Of a stretch of DNA of 64,000 nt, positions 17,512-25,868 are shown in pieces. This stretch comes from Bacteroidetes bacterium UBA2475 (GTDB taxonomy: Bacteria; Bacteroidota; Bacteroidia; B-17B0; Aurantibacillaceae): positions 256,545-320,544 of the forward strand of contig DDPF01000016.1 in NCBI GenBank assembly GCA_002342065.1, written 5' to 3'. Every line of letters begins with the position of its first letter. The stretch's first letter is position 1. The notes under the pieces were generated by a model. The model was given only the letters and a program-made list of their open reading frames with translations. It was not told the DNA's origin and did not search any database. The position numbers and the translations under genes were made by a program.

Positions 17512-17562
17512 GTAAGGAACTATTCGCTTTCTTTTAATGCCTTTAGTGTAGAAAAAAGATGA
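17512..17562 (+). pseudogene. 3'-end relict of a second anti-sigma-like gene
   Basis: In frame to a TGA, this stretch reads NYSLSFNAFSVEKR, identical to the last 14 residues of the anti-sigma-like protein encoded at 14073-15338. From AAC onward the two copies differ in DNA only at synonymous positions (for example TAC/TAT, GCT/GCC, GAG/GAA, CGT/AGA) and in the stop codon. Upstream of AAC the reading frames diverge after a few bases of weaker match. It is most simply the tail of a deleted paralogue. It lies between the terminator and the end of the AraC gene on the other strand. Confidence 0.7.
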
Positions 17563-17563
17563 T

Positions 17564-18124
17564 CTAAGAATCTATTCTTAAATTTCTTAACTTTTTAAGC
17601 TTTTTAAAATGAGAAGGTGTTAAACCTGTTGCTTTTTTAAATTGAGATGACATGTGAGAAACATTATTGTATCTTAATTTATGAGAGATCTCTGTTAGGC
17701 TTAGATCACTAAAAAGAATAAGCTCTTTAATTTTTTCTGCCTTTTTTAAAATAATGTATTGTTCAATTGTAGTAGCTTGCGTTTCTGAAAACAGGTTAGA
17801 CATGTAGTTATAATCATAGCCTAGTTTTTCTTTTAGGTAAACAGATAATTTTACCTTTGGCCAGCTCTCCGGTTTTTCGAATAATTCGTTTATTAAGATC
17901 TTTATTTTTTCAGTTAGTATTCCTTGTTTGTTTTCCTGGATCTCTAAACCGGATTTTTTTATTGCGTTATTAAATTTTTGTTTTTTTTCCACGCTTAAAT
18001 TTTGTTTTATGTCCGCTTCACCATAAGTAACATTGGTAAATGCCACATTAAGCTTCTTAAGTTCAGTTTTTACAACTGTTAAACAACTTTCGCAAGCCAT
18101 ATTCTTAATGTAGATCTTTGTCAT
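17564..18124 (-). CDS. AraC-family regulator with N-terminal HMA-like metal-binding domain
   Basis: Starting at ATG 18124, the 186-residue protein opens with IYIKNMACESCLTVVKTEL, an HMA-like fold with the CxxC metal-binding pair at residues 11 and 14. The second half is an AraC-type DNA-binding domain (YIILKKAEKIKELILFSDLS, then the LTEISHKLRYNNVSHMSSQF helices and FKKATGLTPSHFKKL). This arrangement is seen in other Bacteroidota. A thiol-responsive or metal-responsive regulator is a reasonable inference. Two direct repeats lie upstream of its start (18181-18204 and 18231-18254) and could be its own operator. Confidence 0.85.
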   Translation of the reverse strand: MTKIYIKNMACESCLTVVKTELKKLNVAFTNVTYGEADIKQNLSVEKKQKFNNAIKKSGLEIQENKQGILTEKIKILINELFEKPESWPKVKLSVYLKEKLGYDYNYMSNLFSETQATTIEQYIILKKAEKIKELILFSDLSLTEISHKLRYNNVSHMSSQFKKATGLTPSHFKKLKKLRNLRIDS

Positions 18125-18180
18125 AGTTAACGCGGCAAACAAATGTGAGGAATATTAACAACAATAAATTACAAAATTGC

Positions 18181-18254
18181 TTTAAAAATTTATAAGATTT
18201 ACTGTTTTCTTTTTTAGCATAAAAAGAGGTTTTAAAAATTTATAAAATTTACTG
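18181..18254. repeat. Pair of 24-base direct repeats upstream of the AraC-type regulator
   Basis: The 24-base units 18181-18204 and 18231-18254 differ at one base and are offset by exactly 50 bases. A partial third copy, TAAGATTTACT, lies at 18892-18902, upstream of the next minus-strand gene. Direct repeats are the usual site form for AraC proteins; binding by the neighbouring regulator is inference. Confidence 0.65.
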
Positions 18255-18319
18255 ATTTTGAGAGACAAAACAGATCAGTTACTGTAAGAGCAAAAGTTCA
18301 ATTGATCAAAAATATTTTT

Positions 18320-18751
18320 CTACATTGTTGTGAGAAAGGTTGTCAAATGATTCTCAATACTTGTTGTATCTGCACTTAAGTAATAATTTCTTAAAATGTT
18401 TCTGCTGTAAATTAAAACATATTTAATTTTAAAATTCTTAACGCTGGCACTTACGTTTTTAGCACTCGTAAATTCTACTGTACTTTTAATTTCTTTTCCC
18501 TTAACTTTTCCATAAATATAAATGCAACATTTTCCGGAATTAAAATCACAAATAAATATTTTTAAGCGTCCTTCATCAACAATCATATTATTGTACCTGA
18601 GTTCCAATTTTCCATTATTGTCTGCAACAAGTTCATCTGTTTTTGCAATAATAGTTTCTTTAATTTCAGGAGGAGATAATATAAGGTCTAATTCATAATC
18701 AACAAAGTTGAGTAGCTTTCCGTTTTTTTGAGGTAATTCAAGAGTTCCCAT
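18320..18751 (-). CDS. Hypothetical protein, function unknown
   Basis: A 143-residue soluble protein without signal peptide or membrane segment, starting at ATG (MGTLELPQKNGKL). It is beta-rich in pattern in the middle (KLELRYNNMIVDEG, RLKIFICDF, CCIYIYGKVKGKEIK) and ends with a helical tail. It lies upstream of the AraC regulator in the same orientation, 195 bases apart, and a copy of the repeat found before the regulator occurs 140 bases before its own start. No family is recognised. Confidence 0.6.
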   Translation of the reverse strand: MGTLELPQKNGKLLNFVDYELDLILSPPEIKETIIAKTDELVADNNGKLELRYNNMIVDEGRLKIFICDFNSGKCCIYIYGKVKGKEIKSTVEFTSAKNVSASVKNFKIKYVLIYSRNILRNYYLSADTTSIENHLTTFLTTM

Positions 18752-19051
18752 TTATTTATTTTTAGAGCTATTAAAAACCTTGCAATTTATATTCCATGTC
18801 TTTTTTATATGAGTTTCAAGCTTTTTTATCAAGTAATTCTATAAAAATGGGTACTAGAAGACCCTTTTTGTGGAATTTTAGGGACATTTTGTAAGATTTA
18901 CTTATTAATTTATAGAATTAAGTGTTTTTAGGCTATTGCAATAAATTATTTTTTTAATAGCTGTAACTTTTTCGAAGTCCCCTGCGTCTTACTCTCAAAT
19001 AACAACAAAAGCGCTTTTTAAACTAAAATATAACAACATTAAAATATACTT
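18752..19051. other. 300-base intergenic region holding an ECF promoter and a repeat copy
   Basis: Divergent spacer between the hypothetical gene on the minus strand and the GIN-domain gene on the plus strand. It contains TAAGATTTACT at 18892-18902 (also found twice before the AraC gene) and the ECF-type promoter at 18963-18992. The rest is AT-rich with no convincing ORF. Confidence 0.6.
18963..18992 (+). promoter_or_regulatory. ECF-type promoter upstream of the GIN-domain/beta-barrel gene
   Basis: GTAACTTT (18963-18970), 14 bases, then CGTCTTAC (18985-18992), 59 bases before the ATG. Both 8-base blocks are identical to those before the ECF sigma gene at 13548-13576, with spacers of 14 and 13 bases. 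Confidence 0.6.
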
Positions 19052-20506
19052 ATGAAAACTAAAATTTTATCCATCCTCCTTGTTACCTCGGTAATAACCA
19101 TTAAAGCCCAGCAGGTTCAAACCAGACAGGTATCGCCTTTTAATAAAATAGAGGCATACGGTTCGGTTAATGTAATTTACAGCAGCTCTGATAGTCTTGA
19201 AGTAAAAGTAAACGCTGACGCCAAAGAAATTGATAACGTAGAAACCAAAGTTGATAACGCTACACTTTTTATCCATAACAAGGGTCGTTTTACAAACCCT
19301 GTTACTGTGTACATAAAGAATAATAAGTTAACAGACTTACAATGCAGTGGAGCTACAAGTTTTAAAACAACCAATACTATTAAAGGCGATTCTATCAGCT
19401 TTAGCGTTTCAGGGTCTGCAGATGTAAAAGCAACTACAGAAATGCGCTCTATCCATGCAATTCAAAGCGGGGCCAGCGACCTTAAATTATATGGTACTGC
19501 AACTAATTTATTTGCAGAACTTTCAGGCGCTTCTACTTTAAAAGGTTACGAACTATCTACTAATAATGCGAACGTAGTAACCACAGGCGCTTCTACTGCA
19601 AAAGTATATGTGAGCGAAAAATTAATGGCCAATGCCAGTGGTGCAAGTAACATAAAAATTAGAGGTGATGTAAAGGATATAAGTGCCGAGGCAACACCAG
19701 CCGCCAGTATCACAAAAACATTTGACCAGGCTAAGAGCAGCAAAAAAGGAAATAATGATACTACAGTTTATAACTGGAAAGGAAGAAAATTTATCATTAT
19801 TGGTGCCGATAGGGATTTCGACCTGAGAGATACTATTAAAATTAATCGCGGTTATCTTAATGAAGATTTTAACCACTGGGCTGGTTTTTCAATGGGTGTT
19901 AACGGTTATGTAGGTTCTAACGGCAGCATGACCTTACCAAGATCTATTAACTACATGGACCTTGATTATAGCCGCAGTTTTAACTTCCAGTTTAACTTTG
20001 TTGAACGCCACCTTAACCTTGTAAAGAACAATTTAAAACTGGTAACTGGTTTTGGTTTTGATTATCATTCGTATGCCTTTAACCGCAATACTATTTTAAA
20101 TCCAAACTCTGATAGTTTAGGAGACTTTGGTACAGTAGACAGCTCAAACATTTATAGTTACAATAAAAATAAGTTCAGGTCTACTTACATACAAGTGCCT
20201 TTATTGCTTGAATTTAATACCAGTAATAACCCACGTAAATCGTTTCACATGGCTTTTGGTGTAGTAGGGCAATATTTGATCTCTTCACGCACCAAACAAG
20301 AGCTTGGCCAAAACGATTTTGAATTCACAAAACAAAGAAGAGACAGTTATAATTTAAGCCCTTTTTCTGCTAAAGCACTTGTGAATATAGGTTACAGAGA
20401 GTTTACAGTGTTTGGCGAGTATAGCTTAACCAGTATGTTTCAATCGGGCAAAGGCCCTGAGTTACATCCTTTTACCATTGGCGTAAGATTAATAGCTTTT
20501 GATTAA
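19052..20506 (+). CDS. GIN-domain (DUF2807) protein fused to an outer-membrane beta-barrel
   Basis: A 484-residue protein with a signal peptide (ILSILLVTSVITIKAQ). Residues of about 20-225 form a GIN/DUF2807 putative autotransporter-type adhesin domain: FNKIEAYGSVNVIYSS, then Gly/Ala/Ser stacks (SGSADVKA, QSGASDLKLY, LSGASTLKGY, ASGASNIKIRG). From about 270 a barrel-like region follows (MGVNGYVG, NLVKNNLKLVTGFGFDYHSY) to the aromatic end HPFTIGVRLIAFD. It probably sits in the outer membrane with the beta-helix at its N-terminal side. The ECF-type promoter upstream suggests control by the sigma factor encoded 5.5 kb away. Confidence 0.8.
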   Translation: MKTKILSILLVTSVITIKAQQVQTRQVSPFNKIEAYGSVNVIYSSSDSLEVKVNADAKEIDNVETKVDNATLFIHNKGRFTNPVTVYIKNNKLTDLQCSGATSFKTTNTIKGDSISFSVSGSADVKATTEMRSIHAIQSGASDLKLYGTATNLFAELSGASTLKGYELSTNNANVVTTGASTAKVYVSEKLMANASGASNIKIRGDVKDISAEATPAASITKTFDQAKSSKKGNNDTTVYNWKGRKFIIIGADRDFDLRDTIKINRGYLNEDFNHWAGFSMGVNGYVGSNGSMTLPRSINYMDLDYSRSFNFQFNFVERHLNLVKNNLKLVTGFGFDYHSYAFNRNTILNPNSDSLGDFGTVDSSNIYSYNKNKFRSTYIQVPLLLEFNTSNNPRKSFHMAFGVVGQYLISSRTKQELGQNDFEFTKQRRDSYNLSPFSAKALVNIGYREFTVFGEYSLTSMFQSGKGPELHPFTIGVRLIAFD

Positions 20507-20524
20507 AAGATTGAATATAAAAGT

Positions 20525-20556
20525 AAAAGCCTGTTTAGAAATAAACAGGCTTTTTT
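20525..20556 (+). terminator. Intrinsic terminator after the GIN-domain gene
   Basis: 12-bp stem (20525-20536 with 20543-20554; core GCCTGTTT / AAACAGGC), 6-base loop, followed by a T run. It lies 19 bases after the stop. Confidence 0.9.
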
Positions 20557-20615
20557 GCTACAAAACGGCTGTAGAAACCGTTTGTATTTTCATCTAACAT
20601 TCTTAACAATTTCTT

Positions 20616-20623
20616 TATCTTTG
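20616..20623 (+). promoter_or_regulatory. Bacteroidota -7 box for the acyltransferase gene
   Basis: TATCTTTG (TAnnTTTG) ends 11 bases before the ATG at 20635. Confidence 0.55.
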
Positions 20624-20634
20624 GCAAAGTTCTT

Positions 20635-21486
20635 ATGGAAGACAAAAAATTTATAGATGTAGAGAAGATCCTTAAGGAAAAAGCCTATAAATTGTACAGA
20701 TGGTTACCCCGTTTTGCTATTAAATGGCTTAAGAAAAAACTTCACGAAGATGATATAAACTCCGCCATGGCGCACCTTGGCGATGCCCAGGGACTTGATT
20801 TTAATGCCAAAGGATTAAAAAGAGTAGGTGCAGAGGTAGAATCAGTAAATGCACACCTTGTGCCAAAGACAGGTAAAGTTACTATTGCCTCTAATCATCC
20901 GCTTGGCGGTTTGGATGGCATGGCCCTTATTAAAGCCGTTGGTGAGGTAAGGCCCGATGTACGTTTTTTTGTGAACGACGTTTTAAAGAACCTTAAAAAT
21001 TACGGTGAGGTATTTGTGGCTGTTAATAAACTCGGTTCGTCCTCAGCAGGTTCTTTAAGGGTGATGGAAGAAGTGTTTAGGTCTGATGCTGCTGTTTTAA
21101 TATTTCCTGCAGGTTTGGTGTCGCGTAAAATAGACGGGAAGGTACGTGATCTTAAATGGCGCAAGAGTTTTATTACCCAGGCAATAGACCATAAACGAAT
21201 GGTGCAGCCGGTTTTTATTGAAGGCGAGAACTCTAAATTCTTTTACAACTTTGCAATGTGGCGTAAACGCCTTGGTATTAAAGCAAATATTGAAATGCTA
21301 TTTTTGCCGGACGAAATGTTTATGGCCAATAAAAAAACCATTAAAATACATTTTAGTAAACCCTTTGATGCCAAGATCCTTGATAGCAGTAAAACTCATA
21401 GGGAGTGGTCGGACCTGGTATACAAATTTATTTACTCGCCCGAGTTTATGAAAGGGGTTACTTTTGAGGAATATATTAAGCTGTAA
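20635..21486 (+). CDS. PlsC-like lysophospholipid acyltransferase
   Basis: A 283-residue protein of the LPLAT superfamily. The acyltransferase block I motif NHPLGGLD (the NHx4-5D catalytic pair) follows TGKVTIAS near residue 88, and a glycerol-phosphate-binding type motif FPAGLVSRK lies near residue 160. The family acylates lysophosphatidate or ornithine and other lipids at the inner membrane. The exact substrate cannot be told; proteins like this in Bacteroidota are often annotated simply as glycerol acyltransferase. It has its own promoter and stands alone. Confidence 0.85.
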   Translation: MEDKKFIDVEKILKEKAYKLYRWLPRFAIKWLKKKLHEDDINSAMAHLGDAQGLDFNAKGLKRVGAEVESVNAHLVPKTGKVTIASNHPLGGLDGMALIKAVGEVRPDVRFFVNDVLKNLKNYGEVFVAVNKLGSSSAGSLRVMEEVFRSDAAVLIFPAGLVSRKIDGKVRDLKWRKSFITQAIDHKRMVQPVFIEGENSKFFYNFAMWRKRLGIKANIEMLFLPDEMFMANKKTIKIHFSKPFDAKILDSSKTHREWSDLVYKFIYSPEFMKGVTFEEYIKL

Positions 21487-21563
21487 TAGGCTATATCACA
21501 CAAAATTTTCGACTTTATAGCCATATAGGCTCATTTTCTTGTAAAAGGGCTTCTATTTTAGCT

Positions 21564-21571
21564 TAAATTTG
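21564..21571 (+). promoter_or_regulatory. Bacteroidota -7 box for the 99-residue protein gene
   Basis: TAAATTTG (exact TAnnTTTG) ends 10 bases before the ATG at 21582. Confidence 0.55.
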
Positions 21572-21581
21572 TAATACCCAC

Positions 21582-21881
21582 ATGAAAGACATTTTTTTAG
21601 TACATATTATTTTGCCCGAAGTTTTTACGCCAAAATTTTGGGATCTTGTTCCAAAACAAACAAAAAGAATTAATGATCTTTTAGAGAGCCGTGTTATCTT
21701 AAATTATTCTTTAGACATGGAACGCAAAAATGTTTGGGTGTTTATGGAAGCTAAAGACGAAAAAGCGGTAATGGATATTTTAAGCACTTTCCCAATAATT
21801 AAAGACGTTACAGTTAAAATTCACGAACTGGCATTTTACGATGCCGCACCTATTGGCCTTCCCGAGCTAATAATGAACTAA
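21582..21881 (+). CDS. Small dimeric alpha/beta-barrel-like protein
   Basis: A 99-residue soluble protein. The pattern (FLVHIILPEVF, helix with LVPKQTKRINDLLE, NYSLDMERKNVWVFMEA, helix AVMDILSTFPII, then VTVKIHELAFYDA) has the beta-alpha-beta-beta-alpha-beta order of ferredoxin-like dimeric barrels such as YciI or muconolactone isomerase relatives. No catalytic residues can be named. It has its own promoter just upstream. Confidence 0.6.
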   Translation: MKDIFLVHIILPEVFTPKFWDLVPKQTKRINDLLESRVILNYSLDMERKNVWVFMEAKDEKAVMDILSTFPIIKDVTVKIHELAFYDAAPIGLPELIMN

Positions 21882-21945
21882 CAACTAGTTCTTTAATCGT
21901 TAATCATTTATCTTTTATCGGTTTTAAAAGTTTTTCAATAAAACG

Positions 21946-21953
21946 TATATTTG
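21946..21953 (+). promoter_or_regulatory. Bacteroidota -7 box for the methyltransferase gene
   Basis: TATATTTG ends three bases before the ATG at 21957, so the transcript would be nearly leaderless. It also shows that the in-frame TTG at 21951 is part of the box, not the start. Confidence 0.6.
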
Positions 21954-21956
21954 AAC

Positions 21957-22655
21957 ATGGCAACAAAAGAGCAGGTTAAAGAGTATTATGACACTTTTAA
22001 AGAACATCAGAAACAACTTGGCATAAACATTCGTCACCGTACCATTTTTAAGAATTTAAAGAATGCTGGGCTAAAACCCAATTCTAATGTATTAGAAATT
22101 GGCTGTGGTATTGGTACTGTAAGTAACCTGATCTTAAAATATATTACCGAAGGCAGTTTTGTTGGTTTGGATATTAGTCCCGAGAGCATAAACATGGCAA
22201 AAACATTTAATGCTTTTCATAAAAAGGCAGAGTTTTTGGTGAACGACATGAGTAATTTTACTCATAAAACTAAATTTGATTTTATAGTATTTCCGGATGT
22301 TTTAGAGCATATTCCGGTTGAACAACATGCTAACATTTTTGAAACCGTTTCTAAATTAAGTAGTGATAAGGCTGTTATTTTAATAAATATTCCAGAGCCC
22401 AACTACTTGAATTGGGTGCGCGCGAACGATCCGAAGAAATTACAGATCATCGATCAGTCGTTGTCTATGCAAGACCTTTTAAATAATTCTTATCCATTTG
22501 GATTTAAATTATATTCAATGAATCCTTATTCCTTACATTACGATGTAAATGATTATTTAAGCATTGTTCTAAAAAAAGACCCAAGTGTAAAAACAGTTAA
22601 TTTAAAAGGTAAGTTAACACGTGCCATAGAGAATACAAAAAGCAAACTGGCTTAA
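21957..22655 (+). CDS. Class I SAM-dependent methyltransferase
   Basis: A 232-residue protein starting MATKEQVKEYYDTF. Motif I VLEIGCGIGTVSNLI near residue 48 binds S-adenosylmethionine; motif II is VGLDISPESI and the later FDFIVFPDVLEHIP block is typical of Methyltransf_11/23-type enzymes. The substrate is unknown. It is followed within seven bases by a glycosyltransferase and then a flippase, so it may modify a surface glycan or its lipid carrier. Confidence 0.88.
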   Translation: MATKEQVKEYYDTFKEHQKQLGINIRHRTIFKNLKNAGLKPNSNVLEIGCGIGTVSNLILKYITEGSFVGLDISPESINMAKTFNAFHKKAEFLVNDMSNFTHKTKFDFIVFPDVLEHIPVEQHANIFETVSKLSSDKAVILINIPEPNYLNWVRANDPKKLQIIDQSLSMQDLLNNSYPFGFKLYSMNPYSLHYDVNDYLSIVLKKDPSVKTVNLKGKLTRAIENTKSKLA

Positions 22656-22661
22656 ATTAAA

Positions 22662-23708
22662 TTGAAGCAAAAACTTTTATATTTTCATGCAGGTCGCTCT
22701 TCTTTTGTAATTAAAGATATTGAGATCTTGCAGGAAAAATATCATGTTAAAGAATTTTTCTTCGATACAACTAATAAATCCAATTACATTTTTCAATTTA
22801 TAAAACAGAAATTATTTTTGCTGGGTAATATATTTGGCGCCAAATTAATTGTTTGCCAGTTTGCCGGGCATTATTCTTTTTTGCCAATACTTTTTGCAAA
22901 AATGTTCTTTAAAAGATCGGCTATAGTTGCTGGTGGTACGGATTGTGTGGCCTTTCCTTCCATTAACTATGGTAACTTTAATACTTCCTCAATGAGATTT
23001 ACAACTTCTTTTTCATTTAAGAATTGCGATCTTATTTTACCTGTGCATCAAATGTTGGTAGAATATGATTATACCTATCAATCAAACGATCATCCAAAAC
23101 AAGGTTTTAAGTATTTTATTAAAGACCTTAAAACAAAAGTTGAGGTCATACACAACGGTTACGATAGCAAAAAATGGTTTTGCAATTCCGAAAAAGAAAA
23201 GAATTCATTTATAACAATTGGAGCAGGGTTAGGCTCACGCTTTGGTTTTAGCTTAAAAGGTATTGATATGATCTTTGCAATAGCACCAAAATTTCCGGAG
23301 GCTACTTTTTATATTGTAGGTGGTTCTTCAATTAAAACTATAGCACCTGCCAATGTTAAATTATTAGAAAACATGCCTAATAACCAAATTCCACCGTTAT
23401 TAAGCAAAATGCAATTCTATTTACAATTATCATTATCAGAAGGCTTTCCTAATGCTTTATCGGAAGGTATGCTATGCGAATGTGTGCCTGTTGTATCTGC
23501 AGTTGGCGGAATGCCGGATATAGTAAACGATTGTGGTTATATTTTGAAACATAAAGACGAGAATGAGCTTCAGACCTTAATAAACGAAGCTTTGAACAAT
23601 AGTGATGTTAGTACTTTAGGTAAAAAGGCAAGGAAACGTATTGAAGAAAATTATACGTTTGAGAAACGGAAGAACCAACTCTTATCCGAATTACAAAAAT
23701 TAATGTAA
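22662..23708 (+). CDS. GT4-type glycosyltransferase
   Basis: A 348-residue GT-B protein. The C-terminal half carries the nucleotide-sugar-binding pattern of family 4: EVIHNGYDSKKWF, FYIVGGSS, and LSLSEGFPNALSEGMLCECV with the E-x7-E pair. The start is TTG at 22662, six bases after the methyltransferase stop; no better start is present. The gene is followed at once by a flippase, so it likely adds sugars to a lipid-linked oligosaccharide on the cytoplasmic side. Confidence 0.88.
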   Translation: MKQKLLYFHAGRSSFVIKDIEILQEKYHVKEFFFDTTNKSNYIFQFIKQKLFLLGNIFGAKLIVCQFAGHYSFLPILFAKMFFKRSAIVAGGTDCVAFPSINYGNFNTSSMRFTTSFSFKNCDLILPVHQMLVEYDYTYQSNDHPKQGFKYFIKDLKTKVEVIHNGYDSKKWFCNSEKEKNSFITIGAGLGSRFGFSLKGIDMIFAIAPKFPEATFYIVGGSSIKTIAPANVKLLENMPNNQIPPLLSKMQFYLQLSLSEGFPNALSEGMLCECVPVVSAVGGMPDIVNDCGYILKHKDENELQTLINEALNNSDVSTLGKKARKRIEENYTFEKRKNQLLSELQKLM

Positions 23709-25187
23709 GTGGGCGTAATAAAACGACAGGGAATAAAGAACACCATCATTACCTCTATAGGTATAATTATTGGTGTTGTAAATGTTATTTTTATTCAGCC
23801 AAAATACCTAAGCGAAGAAGAGCTTGGTTTAACCCGCTTGCTTTACGAATTTTCTTATCTGATAGGTCTTGCTGTTCCTCTCGGATTACCAAACATCATT
23901 GTAAAGTATTTTCCGTTTTTTAGGGATAAAGAAAAAAAACACAATGGCTTTGCAGGTTATGTGTTGCTGATATTTTTTATTGGTTTTGCAATTTCAGCTG
24001 CGCTGTTGCTCTTATTCAAACCAACTATTACAAGTTTTTATGCTAAAGACGCCTCATTATTCGTAAGCTATTTTATTTTCATAATTCCATTTACATTTAT
24101 TGTTTCAGCCATAACCATTACTACGGCTTATTGCCAGGCCTTGTTCAAATCAACCATTCCTTCGTTTTTAAATGATATTTGCTTGAGGTTAGGAACAGTA
24201 TTAATTACCATTTTATATTTCAATAAGATCATTTCGCTCGATCAGTATGTGTATTGTTTTATTGGTTTATATGCTTTAGAGCTTTTAATTATAATTGGGT
24301 ATATATTATTAGTAGATAAGATTTCTTTTAAACCAAACAAAGTGATCTTTCAACAGCATTCATCAAGGCAAATGCTACGCTTTGGTTTATTGTTATGTCT
24401 GGCTTCTTTTGCCTCCATTGCGCTTAGAAAAGTGGACGCTATTTTTTTAGGAACAACCGATCTTAAATTAGTAGCCGTTTATACAACTGCTATTTTTATC
24501 GCGTCTTTTATTGAAGTGCCACTCGGAGCGCTTGAACGAATTAGTCACACAAAGATTGCAGATAATTTCGCGAAAAATAATTTAGTGGAGATAGAAAAAA
24601 TCTATAAAGATTCGGTTAAATATTTATTGCTAGTTGGCGGTTTTTTATTTATTGGTATTAATACCTGTACAAAGTATGTTTATGAGATCGGACAGTTGCC
24701 TCAATCCTATCTTAATTGTATTGATGTCGTTTATATTGTTAGCCTTGGCGCTTTAGTTAATACTTGTACGGGTATCAATTCTGCCATTATGTTCTATTCA
24801 AAACATTATGTTTTAGGAACGGTATTATTAGTAATTACATTAATAATTACAATTTTGTTAAACATTTTTTTAATTCCTTTGTTCGGTATTTATGGCGCTG
24901 CTATTGCTTCGGTGGCTGCCTCATTAATTTACAATCTTGTTAAATTTATTTTTATTTACCGCAAATTTAAATTTCAACCCTACACTTCAAGATCATTTTT
25001 AATTTTTCTAATTATTGTTACGTGTACAGTTGTAGGTTATTTCTTTCCTGAAATAAGTAATAATTCCTTCGTGAATTTATTTGTAAAAGGATCTGTTGTT
25101 GCCACAATTTATATTGCTGCAACCTACTATTTAAAGTTAGCTCCAGAGATATTTAATGCAATAAAATTAAGGGTGTTTAAGAAGTAA
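23709..25187 (+). CDS. Polysaccharide flippase (Wzx-like, MOP superfamily)
   Basis: A 492-residue protein with about 12-14 hydrophobic helices and the family opening KRQGIKNTIITSIGIIIGVVNVIFIQP. The GLPNIIVKYFPFF stretch and later FGIYGAAIASVAASLIYN are typical of polysaccharide biosynthesis proteins that flip lipid-linked repeat units across the inner membrane. The start is GTG at 23709, immediately after the glycosyltransferase stop, so the two are coupled. No Wzy polymerase is seen nearby. Confidence 0.88.
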   Translation: MGVIKRQGIKNTIITSIGIIIGVVNVIFIQPKYLSEEELGLTRLLYEFSYLIGLAVPLGLPNIIVKYFPFFRDKEKKHNGFAGYVLLIFFIGFAISAALLLLFKPTITSFYAKDASLFVSYFIFIIPFTFIVSAITITTAYCQALFKSTIPSFLNDICLRLGTVLITILYFNKIISLDQYVYCFIGLYALELLIIIGYILLVDKISFKPNKVIFQQHSSRQMLRFGLLLCLASFASIALRKVDAIFLGTTDLKLVAVYTTAIFIASFIEVPLGALERISHTKIADNFAKNNLVEIEKIYKDSVKYLLLVGGFLFIGINTCTKYVYEIGQLPQSYLNCIDVVYIVSLGALVNTCTGINSAIMFYSKHYVLGTVLLVITLIITILLNIFLIPLFGIYGAAIASVAASLIYNLVKFIFIYRKFKFQPYTSRSFLIFLIIVTCTVVGYFFPEISNNSFVNLFVKGSVVATIYIAATYYLKLAPEIFNAIKLRVFKK

Positions 25188-25191
25188 TTTT

Positions 25192-25863
25192 TTAGTGATC
25201 TTCTTCTTCGTCAAAAGTAAAATCGCCGGTATCTTCCTCTTCAGCATTTTCATCTTCTACATCGGCATCACCTTCTTCACCTTCAAGACTATTTATATCT
25301 GCCTCCTCAACCGCTTCTTCGCCTGTATCAATGGTCTTATAAATTTCTTCGTCTTCTACTTCAAGATCGTTCAATAAACCGGCCATTGCAAGGTCAGGGC
25401 TAAGTTCTTCTTTAGCCATATTTATTTGTTTGTACTGTTTTGGCGCGGTACCAAAAGTTTTTACACAAACAGGGTAGGTAACTTTAGGACTCTCATCTGC
25501 AATTTTTATCATTTCTATCAAAAAGTTCCATTGCACAATGGGGTCGTATACGTATACAAAACGTTGATGAGGTTGCTCAATAAATTTAGCGATCTTCACT
25601 TCTGCCATTAATTTTTTTGGATCAACATTCTTACGAATTTCTTCTTCATCCAAAGGCAGATCTTCTTTTTTTAAGGTGATCTCCTGACCTTTGCGCCAGT
25701 AATCATCACTCACAAAAAAAGAAGCAGAGTGTTTGTTGTCAAATTTAAAACTGTCCTGTATTATGTTATGAAATTGCTCAAATGTTTGAACGGTGCGAAT
25801 ATCAATATCTCTATAGATATCTTCGTTCTCTTCTAAACAGACTCTAAAACGATAAACAGCCAT
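25192..25863 (-). CDS. Plasmid pRiA4b ORF3-like protein with acidic tail
   Basis: A 223-residue protein whose first 150 residues match the pRiA4b ORF-3-like family: YRFRVCLEENEDIYRDIDI, TFEQFHNIIQDSFKFDNKHS, FVYVYDPIVQWNFLIEMI. Family members occur next to transposons and on plasmids, but many Bacteroidota carry one as a normal chromosomal gene. The last 60 residues are almost all Asp/Glu. It sits in opposite orientation between envelope genes and converges with the flippase gene, four bases apart. Function unknown. Confidence 0.85.
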   Translation of the reverse strand: MAVYRFRVCLEENEDIYRDIDIRTVQTFEQFHNIIQDSFKFDNKHSASFFVSDDYWRKGQEITLKKEDLPLDEEEIRKNVDPKKLMAEVKIAKFIEQPHQRFVYVYDPIVQWNFLIEMIKIADESPKVTYPVCVKTFGTAPKQYKQINMAKEELSPDLAMAGLLNDLEVEDEEIYKTIDTGEEAVEEADINSLEGEEGDADVEDENAEEEDTGDFTFDEEEDH

Positions 25864-25868
25864 TTATT

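Noticed and set aside
25192..25863. pRiA4b ORF3-like gene as sign of a plasmid or transposon
   Set aside because: No transposase, inverted ends or target duplication is visible nearby, and the family is common as a chromosomal gene in Bacteroidota.
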